The notes beneath the pieces were generated by a model. It saw nothing but the letters and a program-made list of their open reading frames with translations. It was not told the DNA's origin and did no database searches. A stretch of 64,000 nucleotides of DNA from Actinoplanes sp. DH11 (GTDB taxonomy: Bacteria; Actinomycetota; Actinomycetes; Mycobacteriales; Micromonosporaceae). The position numbers and the translations under genes were made by a program. Of this stretch, positions 51,323-58,117 are shown piece after piece (within the stretch, counting starts at the first letter, position 1; each line of letters begins with the position of its first letter). Location of the stretch: assembly GCF_020873875.1 (NCBI RefSeq), contig NZ_JAHWGU010000003.1:124001-188000 (forward strand). Direction: 5' to 3'.

Positions 51323-51363
51323 GTGCGGCGTGGCCGCGGTTCGCTGTGTTGGGTGCGCGCGGC

Positions 51364-51444
51364 GATGTTGATCTGCTAGCGCTACGAAATCGCTGTGATC
51401 AAGGGGTGAAAACAGCAATTTCGCATCGCTAGCAGATCGACATC
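51364..51444 (-). repeat. 81-bp palindromic element, copy 4 (inverted)
   Basis: Reverse orientation, centre TGTGATCAAGGGGTGAAAACA. Right arm has two changes (CAATTTC and ATCGACATC). It lies between the convergent ends of the SUKH pseudogene (51322) and the gene at 51572. Confidence 0.9.
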
Positions 51445-51571
51445 TCGGCAGGGCAGGGCGTCCGGTGCCATCGCGGCCGGGAGGGTCGGCACGGGATCGA
51501 GGGGCAGGCGCAGGTGCCTGACGGTCGCCAGGTTCGCTCGTCGGTGGTGCCGCGAACCGGGCCACCTCACG

Positions 51572-52591
51572 CTATGCGGAGGCGTCGCTGATTCCGGTGC
51601 TCGCCGCCACCTGCCCCGCGGGTCGGGCCTGGGTGGGCTGGGCCTGGAGGGTGCGGGCGGCGTGGCGCAGCATGGCACGGACCACCCAGGGGTGCACCAG
51701 GCGGACGACGGCGAGGTAGGCGCGGCCGGCGCGGGTGCGGGTCGCGGCCACGGTGGACACGGTGACGGTGGTGCCGGACGGGTCGGTGGCCACCAGCACG
51801 CTCGCGCGGAAGTCGAGGTGGCCGGCGTCGGTGCCGAGCAGTGCTTCCCGGTCGGTGCGGGCGATGGTGTCGAAGGCCGTGGCGTCGCCGCGCTCGATGC
51901 CGAGCGGGGTGACCAGACGGTTGCGCAGGTTCAGCAGCGTGCGCACGATGCCGGGCGGGTTCCGGAAGATCGCGTCGGCCCAGTCCTGCGGGTCGGTGGT
52001 GGTGGTCGGGGTCACCCGGAGCGCGAAGGCGTCGGCGAGGTCGGGCCGGTCGATGGCGGCGGTGAGCAGGGTCGCGGCGGCCGGGACCGGCACGGCGTGA
52101 GCTCGCGGGCGTTCCAGGCCGACCGCGAGGCGGGCGCGCCACGGGTAGCGCACGGGCGCGGCGACGGTACCGGTGACGGCGCGTTCGGCGTTGTCCAGCA
52201 GATGTTCGAGGACGGTGTCGTGGCAGACCCGGACGATGGCGGGCCAGAGCAGCCGCATCCGGCCGGCCGGGCGGGCGTCGAGGCGGTGGCGCAGCACGCA
52301 GGCGTACGGGCCGCGGTCCTCGATCTCCAGGGTGTGTGTGCCGAGCAGGCCGGTGACCGGGTGGAAGGTCAGTTCGATGCTGCGTCCGGGCCGGTAGCCG
52401 GTGACGTGGTAGCGGACCACGCCGTGCCCGCCGTCGGCGCCGACGGCGAGTGGCCGGTCGAACCGCATCGGGGCCCAGCCGGCGGGCCAGAGCGGGTCGT
52501 CGACGGTTCCGACGCGGTCCAGGAGCCGGCCGACCTCGGCGGCCGGAACCGGTAGTGCTCGTTCGTGGACGTTGTGCACCAGGGCTGCCAT
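51572..52591 (-). CDS. SRPBCC/DUF2867 two-domain protein
   Basis: A 339-residue protein. The N-terminal 135 residues read as an SRPBCC lipid/ligand-binding fold (FDRPLAVGADGGHGVVRYHV, ELTFHPVTGLLGTHTLEIED). The C-terminal half matches DUF2867 (RPDLADAFALRVTPTTTTDP, DWADAIFRNPPGIVRTLLNL, VHPWVVRAMLRHAA). The role is unknown. GGAGGCGACG precedes ATG 52591. The TetR operator begins 9 bp upstream, so the divergent TetR protein very likely controls it. Confidence 0.78.
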   Translation of the reverse strand: MAALVHNVHERALPVPAAEVGRLLDRVGTVDDPLWPAGWAPMRFDRPLAVGADGGHGVVRYHVTGYRPGRSIELTFHPVTGLLGTHTLEIEDRGPYACVLRHRLDARPAGRMRLLWPAIVRVCHDTVLEHLLDNAERAVTGTVAAPVRYPWRARLAVGLERPRAHAVPVPAAATLLTAAIDRPDLADAFALRVTPTTTTDPQDWADAIFRNPPGIVRTLLNLRNRLVTPLGIERGDATAFDTIARTDREALLGTDAGHLDFRASVLVATDPSGTTVTVSTVAATRTRAGRAYLAVVRLVHPWVVRAMLRHAARTLQAQPTQARPAGQVAASTGISDASA

Positions 52592-52599
52592 CGTCGCCT

Positions 52600-52639
52600 C
52601 CGTACGGTCCCGTATGTTTTTCCATACGCTACCGTACGG
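52600..52639. promoter_or_regulatory. 40-bp nested palindrome, TetR operator
   Basis: CCGTACGGT and ACCGTACGG form perfect outer arms (52600-52608, 52631-52639). CGTATG and CATACG form perfect inner arms (52611-52616, 52623-52628). Both share one centre. It lies between divergent start codons at 52591 and 52642, covering the whole promoter space, and can take two TetR dimers. Confidence 0.85.
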
Positions 52640-52641
52640 TG

Positions 52642-53298
52642 ATGAGTGAGCGAAGCGCCCGGGGCGGTGCCGGCAAGCGCACGGCGCCGCGGTTGACGGC
52701 CGGCGACTGGACCGCGGCGGCGCTGGATGCGATGGCGACCGGGGGCCTGGCGGCGGTTGCGGTGGAGCCCTTGGCGGCCCGGCTCGGCGCGACGAAAGGC
52801 AGCTTCTACTGGCACTTCGCCAACCGGGACGCCCTGATCGAGGCGGCCGTGCTGCGCTGGGAACGCGAGCACACCGAGGGCGTCATCGGCCTGGTCGACG
52901 CCGAACCTGACCCGCTGGCCCGGCTGCGGCTGCTCATCAGCCTGGTGCTGGGGTCGACGTCGCTGCAGCCGGAGGGCTCGATCGAACTGGCGATGCTGGC
53001 GACGGCCGACCATCCGCATGTGGCGCCGGTGCTGGCACGGGTCACGGAGCGGCGGGTGGCGTACACCTCAGGCTTGTTCGTGGCCCTCGGCTGGCCGGCC
53101 GACGAGGCCCGGCGCCGCGGGCTGATGGCGGTCACCGCCTACCTGGGATATGCGCAGATGGCACACGTGGCGCCGGGAAGCCTGCCGGTCACCGAGGCGG
53201 ACCGCGACGCCTACGTCGATCGGGTCGTGTGGCTGCTGACCGCGGCGGGCCCGGCGGCCGGCCGACCGGCTGCCGGGCACCACGTCCCGGAGGTCTGA
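52642..53298 (+). CDS. TetR family transcriptional regulator
   Basis: A 218-residue TetR protein. The HTH is AALDAMATGGLAAVAVEPLA then AARLGATKGSFYWHFANRDA, with the family GSFYWHF signature. The ligand domain is helical (LLISLVLGSTSLQPEGSIEL, VTAYLGYAQMAHVAPGS). ATG 52642 is 2 bp past the operator and has no good Shine-Dalgarno, so a leaderless message is possible. Autoregulation and control of the divergent 51572 gene are likely. Confidence 0.9.
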   Translation: MSERSARGGAGKRTAPRLTAGDWTAAALDAMATGGLAAVAVEPLAARLGATKGSFYWHFANRDALIEAAVLRWEREHTEGVIGLVDAEPDPLARLRLLISLVLGSTSLQPEGSIELAMLATADHPHVAPVLARVTERRVAYTSGLFVALGWPADEARRRGLMAVTAYLGYAQMAHVAPGSLPVTEADRDAYVDRVVWLLTAAGPAAGRPAAGHHVPEV

Positions 53299-53304
53299 CC
53301 TCGG

Positions 53305-53904
53305 CTAACCGGCCGTGTCCGCCGCCGCGAAGATGCGTGCGAAGATGGCGTCGATGACGTCACTCTTGGCCATGCCGTAGTCGTCGGCGGACGCCTCCCG
53401 GGCCAGGCGCTGCTTCGTCGAGGCGTACAGCTCGCGATCCTCGGGGTGGGTGCGCAGCCAATCGCGGAAAAGCTGGTGCCGGATCACTTCCGGCGACCCC
53501 TGCGGCCAGACATGCAGGTGGACGTCCTCGTCGGCGTCGACAAGCATGCGGTGCCCGTGCCACCACGGCTCGCGCAGCACGAGGATGTACCCGAGCTTCT
53601 CCAACGCGGGCACGTAGCGGGACTCGTCCTCGGTGCCGGCGATGACGAGGTCGACGTCCACGATGGCCTTGGCGGCCAGGCCGGGCACCGACGTCGACCC
53701 GACGTGCTCCAGGCCCAGGACCGACGCGCCCAGGGCGTCGCGCAGCACGGCGGCGACAGCGTCGAAGCGGTCCGCCCAGGCCGGGTCGTAGTCCTCGATG
53801 ACGACCGTCCGCCAGCCGTGAGGTGGCTCGCGGACCAGACGTGTCGCATCCTGTTCGGGCGTGCCCAGCAAGCGCTGCCGGACGTCCTCGGAATAGGCGG
53901 GCAT
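53305..53904 (-). CDS. GrpB family (UPF0157) nucleotidyltransferase-fold protein
   Basis: A 199-residue protein with the GrpB signature EHVGSTSVPGLAAKAIVDVD then LVIAG, DYDPAWADRF upstream and HLHVWPQGSPEVIRHQLFRD later. These proteins have the minimal nucleotidyltransferase fold, with an unknown substrate. The strong GGAGGT site 7 bp before ATG 53904 decides the start. Confidence 0.9.
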   Translation of the reverse strand: MPAYSEDVRQRLLGTPEQDATRLVREPPHGWRTVVIEDYDPAWADRFDAVAAVLRDALGASVLGLEHVGSTSVPGLAAKAIVDVDLVIAGTEDESRYVPALEKLGYILVLREPWWHGHRMLVDADEDVHLHVWPQGSPEVIRHQLFRDWLRTHPEDRELYASTKQRLAREASADDYGMAKSDVIDAIFARIFAAADTAG

Positions 53905-53980
53905 GGTTCTTACCTCCTGGTTCGGCAAAGTCGACCAGGATACGACACCGAGGCGGGGACTGTCCGGATAGGATCACTTT

Positions 53981-54316
53981 ATGCCACTGCTGTTCTCCTA
54001 TGGCACGCTGCGCGATCCCGCCGTGCAACGCAGTGTCTTCGGACGTGAACTCGCCGGACGCACCGACCGGATCGTCGGGTTCCGGGTCGACCGCCTGGAG
54101 ATCACAGACCCCGCGGTGCTCGCGGTGAGCGGCGAGGCCTTTCACCCCATTCTGGTACGCACCGGCGACGCCACCGCGACCGTCGAAGGGTCGGCGCTGG
54201 AGGTCACCGAGGACGAGCTCCTGCTGGCCGACGGCTACGAGGTCGACGACTACCGGCGCGTGGAGGCCTCGCTGGCCTCGAACGACACCGCCTGGGTGTA
54301 CGTGGGGCACGAATAA
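53981..54316 (+). CDS. Gamma-glutamylcyclotransferase-like (AIG2) protein
   Basis: A 111-residue protein with the AIG2/GGCT opening LLFSYGTLRDPAVQRSVFGR, and the later GSALEVTEDELLLADGYEVD then YRRVEASL. The YGTLR substrate-loop motif is intact. The cyclotransferase substrate is uncertain. ATG 53981. Confidence 0.87.
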   Translation: MPLLFSYGTLRDPAVQRSVFGRELAGRTDRIVGFRVDRLEITDPAVLAVSGEAFHPILVRTGDATATVEGSALEVTEDELLLADGYEVDDYRRVEASLASNDTAWVYVGHE

Positions 54317-54330
54317 CGGAGCCCGACACA

Positions 54331-54687
54331 TCAGTGCAGGCACAGGCAGAAGGGGTGGCCTGCCGGGTCCAGCAGGACGCGGTAGCTCGTACCCGGCTGG
54401 CCCGGATGCCGCGTCGCACCCAGCTCGATCGCCGCGGCCTCGGCGGCGTCGAGGTCCTCGACGAGCACGTCGAGGTGCATCTGCTGGGGGCGTTCCTGGG
54501 TGGGCCACGTCGGCGGCCGGTAGGTGGCGACCCGGTGGAAGGAGATGCACTGGCCGTTGTCGCCGCAGGCCGCGGCCCGCTCCGGGGAGACGTCGACCGT
54601 CCAGTCCAGCATCGCGCCGTAGAACCTGGCGAGCGCGCCGGGATCCGGGCAGTCGATCACGATGAGGGGCATGCGGGCGATGGCCAT
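54331..54687 (-). CDS. VOC/glyoxalase-fold protein
   Basis: A 118-residue VOC protein: PLIVIDCPDPGALARFYGAM, MHLDVLVEDLDAAEAAAIEL and VLLDPAGHPFCLCLH, the usual end of this group. There is a catalytic-type His and Glu spacing but no assigned substrate. ATG 54687; convergent with the AIG2-like gene. Confidence 0.83.
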   Translation of the reverse strand: MAIARMPLIVIDCPDPGALARFYGAMLDWTVDVSPERAAACGDNGQCISFHRVATYRPPTWPTQERPQQMHLDVLVEDLDAAEAAAIELGATRHPGQPGTSYRVLLDPAGHPFCLCLH

Positions 54688-54755
54688 GCCGACCACGATA
54701 TCGACCACCGTGACAGCGCGTGGCACTGTGCGGCGTACCCCGGAAGGAGGGCGCG

Positions 54756-55592
54756 ATGCCGAGCACGGGTGATGAGGGCACGAGTCGGGCGGTGCCGTCC
54801 GAGGCTGCGGATGTGGTGCGGGCCTATCTGCGGCTGGCTGACGACGAGGCGCCGGGACTTGTCGAAGGTCTGCACCTCGTCGGCTCCGTGGCGCTTGACG
54901 AGTTCCGCCCGTACGCCAGCGACGTTGACTTCCTCGCGGTCACCGGCGACCGGCTCGATGACGCGGGGATGGCCGCTTTGGATCGCGTGCACCGGCGGCT
55001 GCGGGCCTACCGGAAACGTCCCGCGTTCGACGGCTACTACGTGACGTGGGGCGACCTGGCGGCCGATCCGGCTGTCGTTCCCGCCGGGCCGGCGTCCCAC
55101 GAGGGCCGATTCGCCGCGTCACCTGTCGTGCGGGGTCCGGTGGAGTGGCACACGCTCGCGCAGTGCGGCGTGCCCTGTCTCGGGCCGGACGTCGCGGCTC
55201 TCGGAGTGTGGACGGACACGGACACCCTGCGTCGCTGGGTGCTCGGCAACCTGGACACCTATTGGGGGCGTTTGCGGCAGGCCGGTGACCGGCTGCCGAG
55301 CCCGTACGGTCTGGTGTCCCTCACGCCGCAGGCGGTGGTGTGGTGCGTCACCGGTCTGAGCCGGATCCATTACACCCTGGTCAGCGGCATGATCACCGGC
55401 AAGGAGGGCGGTGCCGTGCATGCGCTGGAGGCCTTCCCCTCCCGCTGGGAGCGTATCGCCCGGGAGGCCTTGCGGATCCGCCGCCGGGAGAGTGCGGGTT
55501 CGCTGTACGGCACCGCCCTGCACCGCCGCCGTGACCTTCTCGCGTTCTGGGACATGGTGTACGGCGACGCCCAGCGCATCGGACCCCGGTGA
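54756..55592 (+). CDS. AadA-like nucleotidyltransferase (DUF4111)
   Basis: A 278-residue protein in two domains. The N-terminal nucleotidyltransferase has GLHLVGSVALDEFRPYASDV then DFLAV, with the GS and DxD residues that bind metal and ATP. The C-terminal helical domain (LTPQAVVWCVTGLSRIHYTL then GKEGGAVHALEAFP) matches DUF4111 of aminoglycoside adenylyltransferases. Streptomycin/spectinomycin modification is possible but not shown; many such chromosomal homologues have unknown targets. GGAAGGAGGG precedes ATG 54756. Confidence 0.85.
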   Translation: MPSTGDEGTSRAVPSEAADVVRAYLRLADDEAPGLVEGLHLVGSVALDEFRPYASDVDFLAVTGDRLDDAGMAALDRVHRRLRAYRKRPAFDGYYVTWGDLAADPAVVPAGPASHEGRFAASPVVRGPVEWHTLAQCGVPCLGPDVAALGVWTDTDTLRRWVLGNLDTYWGRLRQAGDRLPSPYGLVSLTPQAVVWCVTGLSRIHYTLVSGMITGKEGGAVHALEAFPSRWERIAREALRIRRRESAGSLYGTALHRRRDLLAFWDMVYGDAQRIGPR

Positions 55593-55617
55593 GTTGCCCG
55601 GCCGGGTCCGCACCGGC

Positions 55618-55645
55618 TTGACGTTTTCCTATATGGGAATATGAT
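55618..55645 (+). promoter_or_regulatory. Promoter with embedded operator
   Basis: TTGACG (-35, 55618-55623), a 16-bp spacer and TATGAT (-10, 55640-55645) form a good sigma-70-type promoter. Within the spacer TTCCTATATGGGAA (55626-55639) is a palindrome with 6 of 7 pairs. The predicted transcript start is at or near ATG 55653. Confidence 0.65.
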
Positions 55646-55652
55646 TGCCGCT

Positions 55653-56075
55653 ATGGCACGAGCAGCGACGACGTCGGACGCGTTCAACGCGATCGCCGAG
55701 CCGCAGCGCCGGGACATCCTGGCTCTGCTGCGGACGGGGGAGCGGCCGGTGTCCGATCTGGCCCAGGAGCTGGGGATGAGTCAGCCGGGGGCCTCCAAGC
55801 ACCTGCGGGTGCTGCGGGAGGTCGGGCTGGTGCGGGTTCGCGGGGTGGGCAAGCAGCGCCTCTACGGCCTGGACGCCCGCGGGCTGCGGCCGATCCACGA
55901 GTGGGTCGGCGGGTTCGAGCAGTTCTGGAACGAGAGCTTCGACCGGCTGGACGCGTACGTGCAGGACCTCAAACAGACCGCGCCCGTGCCGGACCTCGAG
56001 CAGACCGGGTCCGTGCCGGACCTCGAGCAGACCGGGTCCGTGCCGGACCTCGAGCAGACACAGCAGGAGGAATGA
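55653..56075 (+). CDS. ArsR family repressor (SdpR type)
   Basis: A 140-residue winged-helix regulator: FNAIAEPQRRDILALLRTGE, SDLAQELGMSQPGASKHLRV and VRGVGKQRLYGLDARGLRPI. No metal cysteines. After residue 105 the tail consists of three copies of the nonapeptide VPDLEQTGS, encoded by a 27-bp direct repeat (55986-56059). It leads a three-gene operon with an SRPBCC and a reductase gene, a common actinobacterial arrangement. ATG 55653 is preferred to ATG 55641, which overlaps the -10 box; the message may be leaderless. Confidence 0.87.
   Translation: MARAATTSDAFNAIAEPQRRDILALLRTGERPVSDLAQELGMSQPGASKHLRVLREVGLVRVRGVGKQRLYGLDARGLRPIHEWVGGFEQFWNESFDRLDAYVQDLKQTAPVPDLEQTGSVPDLEQTGSVPDLEQTQQEE
55986..56059 (+). 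repeat. 27-bp intragenic repeat
   Basis: Two full units of 27 bp (55986-56012 and 56013-56039) are identical, and a third is partial. They encode VPDLEQTGS at the C-terminus of the ArsR-type repressor. Confidence 0.9.
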
Positions 56076-56078
56076 GTG

Positions 56079-56570
56079 ATGGCAGGCGCACGGCACGAAA
56101 CGCGGGCGGAACCGGCGACCGCCGACCGGGAGATCGTGATCTCCAGGGTCGTCGACGCACCGCGGGAGTTGGTGTTCGAGGCGTTCACCGAGATCCGGCA
56201 CCTGTCGCAGTGGTGGGGGCCGAACGGGTTCACCACCACCACGCGGTCCTTCGAGTTCCGCGAGGGCGCGGTCTGGGACTTCGTGATGCACGGACCGGAC
56301 GGCACCGACTACCCCGAGTGGATCACCTGGACCGAGATCGTCCCGCCGGAGCGGATCGCGATGCTGCACGGCGAGTCCCGCGACGACCCGGACGCCTTCG
56401 AGTCGGTCCTGACGTTCGCGCCGCAGGGCACCGCGACCCGGATCGAGATGCGCACCATCTTCCCCACCAAGGAGCTGCGGGACCGGGCCGCGACGGAGTA
56501 CCACGCGGTCGAGGGCGGCGAGCAGACGCTGAGCCATCTGGCCGCGTACGCCGAAGGGATCGCCCGCTGA
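56079..56570 (+). CDS. SRPBCC (AHSA1-like) protein
   Basis: A 163-residue protein with the AHSA1/START fold: ISRVVDAPRELVFEAFTEIR, LSQWWGPNGFTTTTRSFEFR, WDFVMHGPDGTDYPEWITWT and VLTFAPQGTATRIEMRTIFP. It is a hydrophobic-ligand or ATPase-activator type fold of unknown ligand. AGGAGG in the end of the repressor gene serves ATG 56079; GTG 56076 is adjacent. Its TGA overlaps the next ATG by one base. Confidence 0.87.
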   Translation: MAGARHETRAEPATADREIVISRVVDAPRELVFEAFTEIRHLSQWWGPNGFTTTTRSFEFREGAVWDFVMHGPDGTDYPEWITWTEIVPPERIAMLHGESRDDPDAFESVLTFAPQGTATRIEMRTIFPTKELRDRAATEYHAVEGGEQTLSHLAAYAEGIAR

Positions 56571-57235
56571 TGGCCGGCAAGGTCTTCTTCAGCGTGTCCA
56601 TGTCGCTGGACGGCTACAGCGCGCCCGAGTCGATGGAGGGCATCCGCGCCACGCCTGAGCAGCGGGAACAGGACCCGAGGCCGGATCGCTGGGTGGCGCA
56701 GTGGATGGAGCTGCAGGCGTGGATCTTCCCGCAGCGGTTCTTCCGGGAGAACCTGAAGCTGGGGGAGGGCGGCGAGGAAGGGCCCGACAACGACGTCGTA
56801 CGGGAGACGTTCGCGCGCACCGGCGCCAGCGTCATGGGTAAACGCATGTTCGAACTCGGCGAGCACTCCTGGCCCGCGGAGCCGCCCTTCCACAGCCCGG
56901 TGTTCGTGCTCACCCACCAGCGCCGTGACAGGTGGGAACGGCTGGGCGGCACCACGTTCCACTTCGTCGACGACGGCATCCACCGCGCCCTGGCCCGGGC
57001 CCGGGAGGCCGCCGGCGACCGGGACGTCCGCATCGCCGGTGGCAGCGAGACCATCCTGCAGTACCTGAACGCCGGCCTGGTCGACGAGTTCACGATCGCC
57101 CTCTCCCCGGTCCTCTTCGGCGCCGGCACCCGCCTCTTCGACGGCGTCGACGCGTCCCGGGTGACGCTGAAACCGGTTCGCTCCGAGCCGACCGCGCGGG
57201 CGACGCACCTGACCTACACCGTCCACCCACGCTGA
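56570..57235 (+). CDS. Dihydrofolate reductase / RibD C-terminal family protein
   Basis: A 221-residue RibD_C protein: KVFFSVSMSLDGYSAPESME, ASVMGKRMFELGEHSWPAEP, PVFVLTHQRRD, IAGGSETILQYLNAGLVDEF and LSPVLFGAGTRLFDGV. An insert rich in Glu and Phe (QAWIFPQRFFRENLKLGEGG) is longer than in the gene at 29449. It probably uses NADPH. It is the third gene of the repressor operon. Confidence 0.88.
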   Translation: MAGKVFFSVSMSLDGYSAPESMEGIRATPEQREQDPRPDRWVAQWMELQAWIFPQRFFRENLKLGEGGEEGPDNDVVRETFARTGASVMGKRMFELGEHSWPAEPPFHSPVFVLTHQRRDRWERLGGTTFHFVDDGIHRALARAREAAGDRDVRIAGGSETILQYLNAGLVDEFTIALSPVLFGAGTRLFDGVDASRVTLKPVRSEPTARATHLTYTVHPR

Positions 57236-57302
57236 CCGCCGTCGCCGTCCGGACTTGCCGAAGTCCGGGACCGGGCCGCTGGGGCGCTGCCAGGATGTGG
57301 GC

Positions 57303-57659
57303 ATGGACGATGACGACGTGCTGCGGCAGGCGGAAGAGGACGGCAGGCACGTCGGGGAAGCCCTCGACGCTCTCGAGGCGTGGTTGCTGACGGAGGACGC
57401 GTACGTGCAGGGCGGCGTCCCCGACGAGGTCCTCAACTACCTGCAGGACCACATCGACCGTCTCCTGGGGTCGCACGCGACAGCGGTGGCGGGCGACTTC
57501 GTGCGCCAGCGAGCCGAGGGCGCCGGTGGTCTGGCCGGTGTGGCCCGCGACCGGTCCGCGTTGCTGGACCTGCTCGCGCTGATCGAGGGCACGCCGCGGC
57601 GGGAGTTCGAGCTGGAATGGCGCGCGGACATCCCGGAATCCCCGGCCGGAGCCGCCTGA
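57303..57659 (+). CDS. Small acidic helical protein, unknown
   Basis: A 118-residue acidic helical protein (LRQAEEDGRHVGEALDALEA, EVLNYLQDHIDRLLGSHATA, ARDRSALLDLLALIEGTPRR). No membrane segment. The ATG at 57303 opens the helical part. No family is recognised. Confidence 0.58.
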   Translation: MDDDDVLRQAEEDGRHVGEALDALEAWLLTEDAYVQGGVPDEVLNYLQDHIDRLLGSHATAVAGDFVRQRAEGAGGLAGVARDRSALLDLLALIEGTPRREFELEWRADIPESPAGAA

Positions 57660-57714
57660 CGCCACGGCCTCGACCGCGGCGACCGGACCACGGCATCCTG
57701 ACCGCGCATACGCC

Positions 57715-57746
57715 GGTGGGCCGGGTCCCGAAGGTCCCGGCCCACC
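57715..57746. terminator. Bidirectional hairpin terminator
   Basis: GGTGGGCCGGG and CCCGGCCCACC are perfect 11-bp arms, with inner CC/GG pairing around CGAA. It lies between the convergent ends at 57659 and 57763. Confidence 0.75.
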
Positions 57747-57762
57747 GTTCGCACCGTGCTCG

Positions 57763-57999
57763 TTACAGATCGGTCCAGATCACACCGAACATGGCGAGCA
57801 AGCCCATCACGATGAACGCACCGCCGACCACGAACGCCAGCACCTGGGTGAAGGTGGACTGGGCGGCAGCCTCCCGGGAGCCGACGTCACGCCGGAAGAT
57901 GTCCCGGCTGGCTCGTTCGGAGGATTTCACGAACTGTTTGCGACCGATGATGACGGCAACGCCGGCGACCGCCACCAGTCCGTAGAGGATGCGCTCCAT
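57763..57999 (-). CDS. Small two-helix membrane protein
   Basis: A 78-residue protein with two membrane helices (ILYGLVAVAGVAVIIG and VLAFVVGGAFIVMGLLAMFG) joined by a charged loop (RKQFVKSSERASRDIFRRDV). Function unknown. AAAGGG lies 4 bp before ATG 57999. Confidence 0.68.
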   Translation of the reverse strand: MERILYGLVAVAGVAVIIGRKQFVKSSERASRDIFRRDVGSREAAAQSTFTQVLAFVVGGAFIVMGLLAMFGVIWTDL

Positions 58000-58117
58000 G
58001 GTGCCCTTTCCTCGGTGCGGGGGTCAGTGATTGTAGGCCCCGCCGTTTCACGGACAACCCGGGCGCATCAGGCGTACGGGTTCTGCGGCACCGTCCGGAT
58101 GCGTAGCATCAGCATGC

